Positions 20,401 through 27,565 of a stretch of 64,000 nt of DNA are shown here, in pieces. This DNA is from Crambe crambe (lineage: Eukaryota; Porifera; Demospongiae; Poecilosclerida; Crambeidae). The notes beneath the pieces are model-generated. The model was given only the letters and a program-made list of their open reading frames with translations. It had not been told where the DNA came from and did no database searches. How positions within the stretch are numbered: the stretch's first letter is position 1; each line of letters opens with the position of its first letter. The DNA lies in NCBI GenBank assembly GCA_963924555.1, contig OZ004583.1, positions 9,252,582-9,316,581 of the forward strand, in the 5' to 3' direction. The position numbers were made by a program, and so were the translations under genes.

Positions 20401-22253
20401 GACATCACACCCCCCACTCACCTTACACTCCCTATAGAGGACCTGGTGTTCTATACTCCGTATCTTGAGAATCTGCTGAAAGAGCTTGTACAACTTGTCC
20501 TGGTTGGGAACAGCTGCAGAAGAAGTACCACTAGAAATAGAAGCTTTAGTCTGGTAGGTGGGGCTACCTCGCCCCACAAAAGCCCGGCTACACTGCTCCA
20601 CAATCTTCCGGAACGTGCAGCACCAAAGAGATACTTCAGAACTCTTCACATCATTCTTAGCATCTGTCAAAAGAGTGACTGCTTTGATCTTAAAAATAGC
20701 TTCCAATTCCTTGGCAGAGAAGCCTCCATTCTTGATCATATCGACCACTTCAGGACAAGCTAACACCACATCCAACATCCACTGCACACAAAACCTGAAA
20801 TTCTTACTCTTGGCAATGTCGTTTTCCTGAGCCGTCAGCTTACTCTGACACTCCCGAGCTATCTTTTGAAAGTCTTCCACTGTTGCTCTAAGTGTCCGAT
20901 AAATGTGACCAAACCGTTCTGAATTGAGTTTAGCAGGAGGAGGGCAGTTCTCTATCTGATACTTTGCGTTGAAGGGGTACGCCACACATCGAGCGACCAA
21001 CAGATAGAGTTTCTTCTGCTCCATGTCTTCACTATCCTTTTTGTTATCCTCTGAAACGTTTTCTTCGTCTCCACTTTGACCTCCTTCAATCATCATCCAG
21101 TCATCCAACAAAATGGTGGATGATCGTTTATCTGAACAGCAAAAGAAATAGATTTGTTGTTAGTAAAGGGTGATGACGTAGTAACCACATGGTCACAAAA
21201 GAATGTTATTGGTGCTTTTTCCCCTCATTTTATAGTTAGTTATGTGGAGTTTATGAGATGCAGGAACTTCCTTGGCAACCACATGTGGACAGGATGTCTA
21301 ATCCTTTGAAGGCATTCTGTCTGGAAAAGGGTCAAACAAGTGCAAATTCTTTGATACAAGGTGTCTGTTATAAGAATGGCCACTGATCAAAGTGCAAATA
21401 AATATTATTTAGCAGAAGTTGAAGTGGTAACAGTGCAAGAATAGGCTTCTTGGAATTGACAGGTCTGCAAAGTGAACAAGGTAGCATTTAGCCTCGTTCC
21501 CAGGCCCATTAAAAAAAAATAGGCCTGGGAACGAGGCTAGGTAGCATTGAGCACATGTTGTATGACTGCTGACATTTCCATGGCAATGAAAATTAATGTT
21601 TCTGTTTCGGTATGCTTCAGAATGATAATGTTTTCATAGTGCAATCTTTGGTATGTTTCCTATGCAAACCATATGTGGTTCTGTCCACTTGTAAACAAGG
21701 GCTAGGGTTAGTTATGACAACATCAACTATTGGAGCTTCTCTGGAATCTTAATGTTAAACCCACTTCTACAAGCAATACCACTCAATGCTAAAATGTTTT
21801 TGGAACTAAGATTAGAGAGGCATCTCACCACAACATACATATACACATACCTTTGGAGACGATGACATAGTCATCTGGAAATGGGGACCCAGATCTCGAT
21901 CCTGGCTGTGACCCCTGGTATGACCCCCGTCGTGACCCCTGGTATGACCCCCGACGTGACCCCTGGAGGGAGCCCTGCAGCGAATCTCCAGAGTCCGAAT
22001 CCTTCCCCTTGAGGCTGAGGAAATTGCCACCAATACTCCCATGTCTATCCGCCTCGATATCACCCATGTCAATGCTTTTCAGTGAGAGGGTGAGGGAAGC
22101 AGTGGAGTCCTGGGTAATAACACTTTTAAACTGCCCTGGGCCCACAGAAATAGAAGTCCGAGGGGTGTCTGTAACCTTCCGACGGTGAACCATGTACAAG
22201 GAGCCCTCCTCTTCATCACTACTCTCCGAGCTATCGGCTTCTTCCGGCATCAT
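3670..22253 (-). CDS. CADPS: calcium-dependent secretion activator (CADPS/CAPS)
   Basis: Twenty-one coding exons on the minus strand, in transcript order: 21851-22253, 20422-21132, 20119-20190, 19902-20056, 8891-9032, 8639-8703, 8374-8482, 7805-7962, 7143-7315, 6829-7014, 6394-6727, 6061-6229, 5862-5982, 5497-5749, 5245-5386, 4911-5067, 4717-4831, 4366-4539, 4091-4195, 3926-4030, 3670-3801. The sum is 3,981 nt, or 1,326 residues, close to the roughly 1,350 of vertebrate CAPS. CAPS primes dense-core vesicles for Ca2+-triggered exocytosis at the plasma membrane. Residues 1-134 are acidic and Ser-rich with a repeated GSYQGSRR block. Next come the CAPS N-terminal region ([16 protein letters not shown]), a C2 domain near 455-550, a PH domain near 603-710 (ending RGTGQSYQP), and the MUN/CAPS region ([35 protein letters not shown]). 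Intron 4, 10,869 bp, holds five collagen genes. The start chosen is the first of two adjacent ATGs, after an acceptor-like CCCTAG; any 5' UTR exon is unplaced. Confidence 0.9.
5069..5206. repeat. polypurine GGGGAGA-type tract in a CADPS intron
   Basis: About 140 bases almost purely of A and G on the plus strand. On the sense (minus) strand it is a long polypyrimidine tract directly before the acceptor at 5067/5068, so it also serves as an extreme polypyrimidine tract for that exon. Confidence 0.85.
5418..5483. repeat. (GA)n microsatellite
   Basis: About 33 uninterrupted GA dinucleotides in the CADPS intron between exons 5245-5386 and 5497-5749. Confidence 0.95.
7341..7804. repeat. 35-bp minisatellite, about 13 copies, each with a 5' splice site
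   Basis: Near-perfect 35-bp units fill the intron between CADPS exons 7805-7962 and 7143-7315. On the sense strand every unit contains GTGTGG|GTAAGTAC, which is the donor of the upstream exon. The array is therefore an amplified exon/intron junction. One unit near 7575 differs by a base. Confidence 0.95.
8011..8373. repeat. 27-bp minisatellite, about 12 copies, each with a 5' splice site
   Basis: Units of 27 bp (two of 28) abut CADPS exon 8374-8482. On the sense strand each carries CAAG|GTTAGTAC, the same donor as the exon edge. Because 27 is a multiple of three, reading through gives an open stretch of 9-residue hydrophobic repeats (VSTVVLIVK type) until the first 28-bp unit. Confidence 0.95.
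8732..8880. repeat. 42-bp tandem repeat, about 3.5 copies
   Basis: Units containing ATTAATGCATGCATGGG lie in the CADPS intron between exons 8891-9032 and 8639-8703. This is a third tandem array within three neighbouring introns, but unlike the other two it does not contain the splice donor. Confidence 0.9.
9421..9428 (+). promoter_or_regulatory. TATA-like box of collagen 2
   Basis: CATAAAAG lies 68 bases before the collagen 2 ATG. The shared leader motif AGCAAAGGAGAGTT follows at about 9471, just ahead of the ATG. Confidence 0.6.
9489..10769 (+). CDS. short-chain collagen C4-like protein, copy 2
   Basis: Exons 9489-9543 (signal peptide [18 protein letters not shown]) and 9685-10769 encode 379 residues. 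A short linker ([10 protein letters not shown]) precedes 54 uninterrupted Gly-X-Y triplets, including GFRGDAG with an RGD site. The globular domain beginning [12 protein letters not shown] and ending LTCAVCSK follows. The triplet region is 16 triplets longer than in copies 3, 5 and 6; the extra block repeats the [13 protein letters not shown] segment, suggesting internal duplication. It is the first of five copies inside CADPS intron 4 and is transcribed against CADPS. Its 3' flank (10770-11110) recurs after copies 3 and 6. Confidence 0.9.
10770..11111 (+). repeat. duplicated 3' flank of collagen copies 2, 3 and 6
   Basis: Non-coding sequence with landmarks CTGAGCATG, ATGCCCCCTGGT and GGGCTCTTTCCTC. 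The same landmarks recur in order at about 13200-13520 and 19400-19660, which marks the boundaries of the duplicated units. No gene is seen in it. Confidence 0.7.
11112..11738 (+). pseudogene. collagen C-terminal-domain fragment A
   Basis: Only the globular domain is represented, from GGTGGGTGGAGTCAC to the terminal LTCAVCSK codons and TGA. It has no promoter, signal exon or Gly-X-Y region. It is disrupted by small indels and by about 130 bases of foreign sequence at 11346-11478. The 3' end remains in frame over the last 60 codons. A non-functional relic is likely. Use of its 3' part as an alternative exon cannot be excluded, since TTTCAG immediately precedes the homology. Confidence 0.8.
11346..11478. 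mobile_element. small foldback-type insertion in collagen fragment A
   Basis: This segment replaces about 7 bases of the collagen sequence (CTGACAA). Its end contains CCAGGCC...AGGCCTGGTTACGAGGCTAG, closely resembling the hairpin element at 21491-21540. The left limit is set only by loss of collagen homology. Confidence 0.55.
11739..12064 (+). other. intergenic spacer before collagen 3
   Basis: No coding exon, RNA gene or repeat is recognised here. It is upstream sequence of collagen 3 within CADPS intron 4. Confidence 0.5.
12065..12072 (+). promoter_or_regulatory. TATA box of collagen 3
   Basis: TATAAAAG lies 68 bases before the collagen 3 ATG. Confidence 0.7.
12133..13189 (+). CDS. short-chain collagen C4-like protein, copy 3
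   Basis: Exons 12133-12187 (signal peptide) and 12243-13189 encode 333 residues. The intron is only 55 bp. Thirty-eight Gly-X-Y triplets precede the conserved Cys-rich globular domain. The position that reads GFRGDA or GIRGDA in copies 2, 5 and 6 reads GIHGDA here, so the RGD is lost. The C-terminal stretch contains the [15 protein letters not shown] variant also found in copies 4 and 5. It lies antisense inside CADPS intron 4. Confidence 0.9.
13190..13523 (+). repeat. duplicated 3' flank of collagen 3
   Basis: Homologous to 10770-11111 with small indels. Together with copy 3 and fragment B it mirrors the arrangement of copy 2 plus fragment A, so gene, flank and fragment were duplicated as one unit. 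Confidence 0.7.
13524..14017 (+). pseudogene. collagen C-terminal-domain fragment B
   Basis: Globular-domain relic without promoter, signal exon or triplets. Relative to intact copies it lacks about 14 bases after GGGGAAGTCTAG, lacks part of the Cys-containing loop, has an AGCTAGCTGG insertion-like change, and lacks codons around the GYLM site. These disrupt the frame. The last 70 codons are open and end LTCAVCSK. Its 3' flank (GAAGAACACACAGTGACTGG) matches the flanks of copies 4 and 5. Confidence 0.8.
14018..14501 (+). repeat. duplicated upstream region of collagens 4, 5 and 6
   Basis: Landmarks such as AAAAAGGAGGAGCTGATTCA, GACGTGATGGAACAGATGG and GTAAGAGAATATGACCAG recur at about 15780-16210 and 17353-18210. 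These are long duplicated promoter-side blocks, with no gene seen. Confidence 0.7.
14502..14509 (+). promoter_or_regulatory. TATA box of collagen 4
   Basis: TATAAAAG lies 53 bases before the ATG. The leader motif AGAAAAGCAAAGGAGAGTTG, shared with copy 6 and nearly with copy 5, lies between the two. Confidence 0.75.
14555..15773 (+). CDS. short-chain collagen C4-like protein, copy 4
   Basis: Exons 14555-14609 (signal peptide beginning [12 protein letters not shown]) and 14683-15773 encode 381 residues. Unlike its sisters, the intron donor is GC (CAAG|GCATGTGA) instead of GT, with the usual AG acceptor. There are 54 triplets, with one Gly-to-Ala break (GQVAKKGER); copies 2 and 6 read GKK and copies 3 and 5 read GEK at that triplet. 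The RGD position reads GFHGDA. The globular domain is complete. It lies antisense inside CADPS intron 4. The GC donor is a legal minor class and the gene otherwise looks intact. Confidence 0.87.
15774..16217 (+). repeat. duplicated spacer upstream of collagen 5
   Basis: Clear homologue of 14018-14501 with deletions. No gene is visible. Confidence 0.65.
16218..16225 (+). promoter_or_regulatory. TATA box of collagen 5
   Basis: TATAAAAG lies 50 bases before the ATG of collagen 5. Confidence 0.75.
16268..17352 (+). CDS. short-chain collagen C4-like protein, copy 5 (shifted splice acceptor)
   Basis: Exon 1 is 16268-16322. Exon 2 is probably 16436-17352, giving 323 residues. A 10-base deletion removes CATGTATCGA just after the usual acceptor. 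Splicing at the family's normal AG (16426-16427) would meet a TAA within about ten codons. Two further AGs, ending at 16432 and 16435, restore the frame; splicing there loses 5 or 6 linker residues only. The 38 triplets have a Gly-to-Arg break (GSRRVAGPK) and an RGD site (GIRGDAG). The globular domain differs at several places ([14 protein letters not shown]). It is probably functional through the shifted acceptor; otherwise it is a recent pseudogene. Confidence 0.7.
17589..18031. mobile_element. non-autonomous DNA transposon (hAT-like MITE)
   Basis: A 443-bp insertion interrupts the collagen upstream block. Its ends are inverted repeats (TCTATAATCACTGGAC at 17592, the inverse of GTCCAGTGATTACAGA at the right end). 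It is flanked by 8-bp near-identical target repeats TTGATGTG (17581-17588) and TTGACGTG (18032-18039). No transposase is encoded. The 8-bp duplication is the basis for the hAT suggestion. Confidence 0.7.
18040..18214 (+). repeat. remainder of the duplicated upstream block of collagen 6
   Basis: Continues the homology interrupted by the MITE, with GTAAGAGAATATGACCAG present twice, and leads into the promoter of copy 6. Confidence 0.6.
18215..18222 (+). promoter_or_regulatory. TATA box of collagen 6
   Basis: TATAAAAG lies 51 bases before the ATG of collagen 6, with AGAAAAGCAAAGGAGAGTTG between. Confidence 0.75.
18266..19389 (+). CDS. short-chain collagen C4-like protein, copy 6
   Basis: Exons 18266-18320 and 18437-19389 encode 335 residues. 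A signal peptide ([12 protein letters not shown]), linker and 38 uninterrupted triplets with GFRGDAG are followed by the globular domain. The domain is the most diverged of copies 2-6: [11 protein letters not shown] in place of the ITAGGAQHN type, a two-residue insertion (GPSAYNNYK), and ALCSK rather than AVCSK at the end. It is the last array member, about 510 bases before CADPS exon 4. Confidence 0.9.
19390..19901 (+). other. spacer between collagen 6 and CADPS exon 4
   Basis: The first roughly 270 bases repeat the 3' flank found after collagens 2 and 3. The rest shows no feature apart from the CADPS donor at 19900-19901. Confidence 0.6.
21491..21540. mobile_element. 50-bp hairpin element with target duplication
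   Basis: Perfect 16-base arms (GCCTCGTTCCCAGGCC / GGCCTGGGAACGAGGC, the second at 21522-21537) surround an A-rich loop. The flanks GTAGCATTTA (21481-21490) and GTAGCATTGA (21541-21550) look like a target-site duplication. It lies in CADPS intron 1 and shares its right end with the insertion in collagen fragment A. Confidence 0.75.
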
Positions 22254-22440
22254 CTTGAATAAGTAGTAGGGCAGAAAAGCTTGAAACACTAGGGAAGAAA
22301 GTCTGAAAGATAAACTTTATGGTACTCTATAAACTCTATTATAAACTCTTGTCACTTTGCAAAAAAAAAAAGGGCCAACCCTGTAATTATTATTATGCGA
22401 CTCGGCCGGGTGAAAGGTCAAACACATGGTCGACTAGAAA
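22254..22440. promoter_or_regulatory. bidirectional intergenic region, CADPS and the Ser-rich gene
   Basis: Only 187 bases separate the divergent start codons, so the two genes probably share a promoter. No TATA box is obvious, and a poly-A run lies at about 22360. Confidence 0.5.
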
Positions 22441-25400
22441 ATGGGGAAAGACACAGTAGTATTCAGGTATGACGAAAACCCACCAGGGAAGGTGACTCCA
22501 GATGACATGGCTCTTAACTTGAGGTGAGTAGCGTTCCAGAAACAGTAGTGGCCCTGATGACTGATCTTTTGTATAGGGACTACTTTTGCCGGGGGTATGG
22601 GGATTGTGAGGTCCTCCATGTGTGGAGGAACCAAGGGAACCTCATTGACAATGATGGTGTCCCTGTCTCTACTAAATTTGCCATCGTCCTCAAGTTCACA
22701 GTCAGCCCCATTGCCAACCAAGTCAAACAAAAGTTAGTTTTCAATACTAGTGAGGTGTAGAGAGGGTGTGTTATTTACTTCACCATGACAATTGTTATAG
22801 CAACCATTACCATAAATAATGCACCCTCTCTTTTAGTTCCAGCCAAACACAACACTTCTGTCTGCATAAAATTAGGAAGAAGATTGACTGAAGTTGCAAT
22901 AAAGCACCGAAATATGAGTGATTTGTTAAAAGGAATTATTCCATGCCTGCAGGTACCATGGCCGTTTATTGTTTGACCTTCGGGTGATCACGTCATGGCT
23001 GGATTACAAGGACATAGTGGAGATGGACATGTCCGAGTCCCAGTACGAGGGTATATTTGGTACCAAGAAATACAACAAGTGGAGCAGTGGTGGTAGTTCA
23101 GGCGGAGGAGGGGGAGGTGGAGGAGCAAGTGGGAGAGGATACTGGGGCAGAGAACGAGAGAGGACATACCGATATAGTTCTTATCGTGGTCACAGTCCCA
23201 GTAGAAGTAGTGTTGCCTCCAGGTCTCATTCATCTTACTCCCGTGGTCACTCGCCCATTGGAGACCGGATGCTGAAGACATCTGGTCGTTCCTCCCCCTC
23301 TTTCCATAGTTCACGTGGATACTCTCCACCATCTGCAAGGGCTCGTCACTCCTCTCCAACCAACTCCCCCCGATCCCATTCCCCCATCCGAGGACATCGG
23401 AGGTCCATCACTTCAGGCCACTCTTCCCCAGTCAGTCCCCCTCGTTCCCATTCTCCCACAAGAACACGACGTCCATCCAACACCTCAAGCCACGCCCCTT
23501 CTGTGGTGGACTCGCCTCGCATCTCTCCCATAGAGGAAGGGGAGAGACCATCCTCACATTCCAGTCAAAATTCAGATTCTGGATCCAAAGTTAGATCTAA
23601 GAAGAAAGCCGACACTGATGATAAAGTGGAGAAGAAGATGGATAACCGGGACAAGAGGGGGGATGTCCCCAGAGCCAAACCCTTGCCAGAGTCCTTCAGT
23701 GATATGTATATCAGCGGTGCTTCTGGGAGCATGCTCAGTGAAGATAAGGGAAAACAGTCATCGATGATGGTGGAGAAGGAAGTGATGAGAGGGGAGGAAG
23801 AATTAGAAAGTGAGAATAGTCCTCTTGTCCACATCAGAAAGATCAAGACAGAAGCAGTAAGTTGTTCTTCGCCTGTGAACATCAGCAACACTGCAATGAA
23901 TAATGAGTCTCAGCCTCTACTGATAGATGCCTCCACCATTGAGGAAAGTGGTCCACTTGTCACCTCGTTCTCCAGCACCAGCTACATGATGCCATGTTCC
24001 CAACGCCACCAATCTGAGCAGTTGAATATGCCAAGATCAGACACTAATCATCCAGGTTCTTCCTATTCCCAAGCTCTGGACATCAGCAGTGCTTGCAACG
24101 ACACCAGGTCTCATTCTACCCTCTTCCCGTTTCCAGCTTCTAGCAGCAATGAGCAAGCCTATATGGAGCAACTGAGCGTGCTCAGTGAAGTTGAGAGGCA
24201 GCGGCACATTCAGTCCATCACTTCCAATCAGAGTGAGTTCCAGTCCCTTATGGAGGGGAGTGTGGACTATGCAAGGTGTGAAAGGGACGAGACTCCGCCT
24301 GCAGATCTGCTGGAGGCTAGTCACCATTTGGCACAGGGAGACTACACCGAGTGGTACACAAAGGCATTTCAGAATAATCCTCAAGCCCTCCAGCAGTTTC
24401 TGGATTATTACAACACCATGATGTCCTCAGGGGATGGGGCTGGAGGGGTGCTGTCGTCTGAGGGTGGGACTGGAGGGGAACGAGACGCAGCATCGCTTCC
24501 AATCACTGGAGAAATGGGCGTGGTACTTGGAGAAGGTGGTGTGGATGGTGCCGGCTCAAAAGATGAAGTAGCACTTCACTCCTTCACCTCGAAACAATTT
24601 TCCTCTGTTTCCCAAACTATGGACTTCAGTCGCTTCCAAGATGGCTCCTCACAGAATCAGAGGCAGAATGTGGTACAATCTCATGCTCCATCAGCTGAGG
24701 AGCAAGGCTTGAGCAGAGCAGAGAGTAACCAGTACTGTGAGCCCACTGAGATGAGAGGTAGAGGGGCTATCAGTGAGAGAGAGGACAGCCAGTCTGTCGT
24801 CATGCTTAATGCGTTAAAGTCATCCGACATCAGCATTGTGGAACTGACCGATATTGTCTGCAAAGCAAAATCCTTCAACAAATTGCCTCCTGAATCGAGA
24901 CACAAATCCATCCCTCCGGACAGTCAGTTGTCCGGTCCTCACATACGAGGGAGGGACACAAAGAGCATGCCTCCCGAGGCCAGTGGAACAGTCAAGAAGT
25001 TTGGTCCCGCCCTGCCACCAGATTATCCACCAGTTCTCTCACAAGACAACTTTGAAACGCCAAGGAGTAAGAATTCATCTCCCATTGGTACAACTGGACA
25101 CCCCCCTGTGATGCAGGGACCAACATTGGACACACCTTCCATGGTGGATCGCCCTGGGGCGTTAACAGGGAGGGGTGTGGAGAGTGAACTTCAAATCCCC
25201 TTGCCCCATCAGTATGATGTCACATTAGGGACCACTACTCAGAATTGGACTAATAGTGGTCATGTGATGGAGACCACACCTTACCAAATCCCTCTCACTA
25301 ATACCACTGGAGGGGAGGGTGGAGTCTGCAATGCTGATGAAGAGTTTCTCTATAGTGGACATCAATCATCTATTACAACTGAAGACATGCTGATTCCACC

Positions 25401-26170
25401 CCCAAGCCCCACCTCCTTGAAGGCTTTAGATGATGGAATAGACACTGAAGATGAACTGTATAACAACCACGGCAAGACCTCCACACATCATCTAACAGAC
25501 ACCAAAAACCAGGCAATTAGCAATCAAGAAGCTAGTGGAGGGGACCTCTTCCACTCTGATCCTGTCTCTTCGACTAATCTTTCCACCACCTGTGAAATGT
25601 CTGTACAAACCTGCGAGGAAATGCTTGTTCCCCCTCCCCCTTCTCCTCCTCCTCCCAGTCTCAGAATGCCCGGGGATGTAGACGAGAAACACACCCACCT
25701 CAGGACAGCCGCCATGCAGGAGTTCAGCACCAAATCAAGGACGCTCATAGTCAGCACTCTAACATTCATTGAGTAAGTCAAACTATATGTCTCTGATAAA
25801 GGACCCTCCACGAAAAGGACAATCTCCCAGCAAAGTGCGCTCTTTTGGGTCCCTTTCCCATAGCATTAGAACTTCCGAGAAAGCGACAACCTCTTTGCAA
25901 AGGACAAAGTGGCTGATCCCAAAGTGTCCTTTACTTGGAGGTTACACTGCATACTAAGACACCATCACATGACTACATCCAACGATGCTGTTGGTAGTTT
26001 TGTGTTTGCGATAATAATAATAATGTGAATGATGGTTTGCATGCAGAGACAACCCAGCTATGGAGGACATTTTGTCTGCCACGCTTGCCGCCTCTCTGCA
26101 GAAACTAGCCAATGAAGTGGAAGAAAAGTTCTGGCAGCAAGTCGACAAAAATGAAAGTGGGAATTCTTAA
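22441..26170 (+). CDS. unrecognised Ser-rich, partly disordered protein
   Basis: Four exons (22441-22523, 22577-22732, 22953-25772, 26047-26170) encode 1,060 residues in phase. The first roughly 120 residues look folded (DYFCRGYGDCEVLHVW, VSTKFAIVLKF, LLFDLRVITSWLDYKD), alternating beta-like and helical segments. A Gly-rich linker follows, then an RS/SP-rich stretch (HSPSRSS, RSHSPIRG, RGHRRS) reminiscent of nuclear RNA-processing proteins. After that comes a long acidic, Ser/Pro-rich region with short conserved-looking islands (SYMEQLSVLSEVERQRHIQ-like, LAQGDYTEWYTKAFQNNPQA, LPPDYPPVL), and a C-terminal helix in the last exon (ILSATLAASLQKLANEVEEK). I do not recognise the family. A nuclear role is an inference from composition only. 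It ends tail to tail with the LOG-type gene 159 bases away. Confidence 0.8.
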
Positions 26171-26329
26171 CAGTTACTATAGCAACCCATTATATTTTCA
26201 GTTTTCTATTGCTTTGTCAAATTTTGATAAACTTGTCAGCTCATAGTTCAAGATTGCAGAGCTTTAAAAATAAATAATACAATTGTTAATGAATCACCAA
26301 TGATTTTTAGTATCCCATTAATTTGAATT

Positions 26330-27289
26330 TCACTTAGTGGCGTTACATTTTGTCCATTCAGCACAGAGCATGTCCACCAGCAGTTTAGGGTCATGTGACA
26401 CCAGCAGCAAATTATTAATGCTCTTCACATCAGGGATAAACTCCTCATCAATAGCTTTTTGCAGCTGCAGGGACCAAGCAATGAATGCATGTTTGATATT
26501 ATTTGTCTTATGAATACTTACCCACAAGAGGAAATGGTCATAATAACCATCTATGTTGAGAAGGGCGACGAGTTTGGAATGCAGGTCAAGTTGGGACCAG
26601 GTGATGATCTCCGTCAGTTCCTCCATCGTACCAACACCTCCAGGCAATGCTATGAATGCTTCCGCCTGCAGTGATGAAAGTAATGTACATAGGGCTAATG
26701 TACATAACTAGCTAGAGTCTATCCCTTGACCACTAAAGGGTCTTGAATGCAAATAGACTTTAGTGTAATAGCACACCATATCAAAGACCATTTTCTTTCT
26801 GGTGTGCATATCTGGGACGACTACTTCTTCACCAGGAGCGGAATAGTTCTCGTATTCTGTAGAGGAAGGATGGCAGGGGTGGTTTGTAGGAGTGGACACT
26901 GGTGGTCATGTGACTAGCTTATAATATGTACCTGTGAAGAACTTTGGGATGATTCCAGTGAGTTTGCCACCAGAAGCCAATACACTGTCAGCCATTTTCC
27001 CCATGATTCCGAACCGGCTACCTCCATACACCACAGCTATCTTCTTGCTGGCCAAGTAACCTCCCAACTCTATCATTTAATATAGCCATAGCATTTATAA
27101 CTTGCAGTCCCACCATGGTGTTAATATAGTTAGCCAGAAGCCCTTCTACCTAGCCAGCCCTGAGGACAATTCACCTTCAGCTTTCTCTCCAAATATAGTC
27201 CTCTTTCCATTCTGTGCTCCGCAGTAGACAGCCACGCAGGACAGGCCATTCTTGCTGCAAGCATTCGCCTCACTTTCACACACTGCCAT
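26330..27289 (-). CDS. LOG-type cytokinin-riboside-monophosphate phosphoribohydrolase
   Basis: Five exons (27175-27289, 26932-27069, 26777-26856, 26522-26665, 26330-26464) encode 203 residues, the normal size for the LOG/TIGR00730 family. Motifs are in order: [10 protein letters not shown] at the N-terminus, [25 protein letters not shown], the signature MHTRKKMVF, and [21 protein letters not shown] (the PGGxGTxxE active-site motif, spanning Glu and Arg positions known from the family), then [13 protein letters not shown] enzymes release free base and ribose 5-phosphate from N6-modified AMP; a cytosolic location is likely. The family is common in plants, fungi and bacteria and absent from vertebrates. 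Four introns show this is a host gene, not contamination. The ATG follows no other in-frame start in the exon. Confidence 0.88.
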
Positions 27290-27565
27290 TCCAAAGTTAC
27301 TCACCAACCCCACAACCAACACTATTGAATCACTCTAATTTTGCCACAAGGCTTCCTCAAACAATTGGGTTCTTGTAGGAATTCGTGAACTATACCAACT
27401 TCAAAGAAAGGATCTCTTTCATCTATGAACATGTCCATCATATTATTATAAAAAAGATAGTTTGAAATAAATAAAATAGCAGCTCTAATATTAATATCAT
27501 CTCATAAATGCAAATCCTGATGAAGATGTAAAATTGAACCTATTGTGTTGAGTTTGGAGGTTGGG

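Noticed and set aside
26330-27289. Bacterial contamination as the source of the LOG-type gene
   Set aside because: Four GT-AG introns and animal neighbours on both sides.
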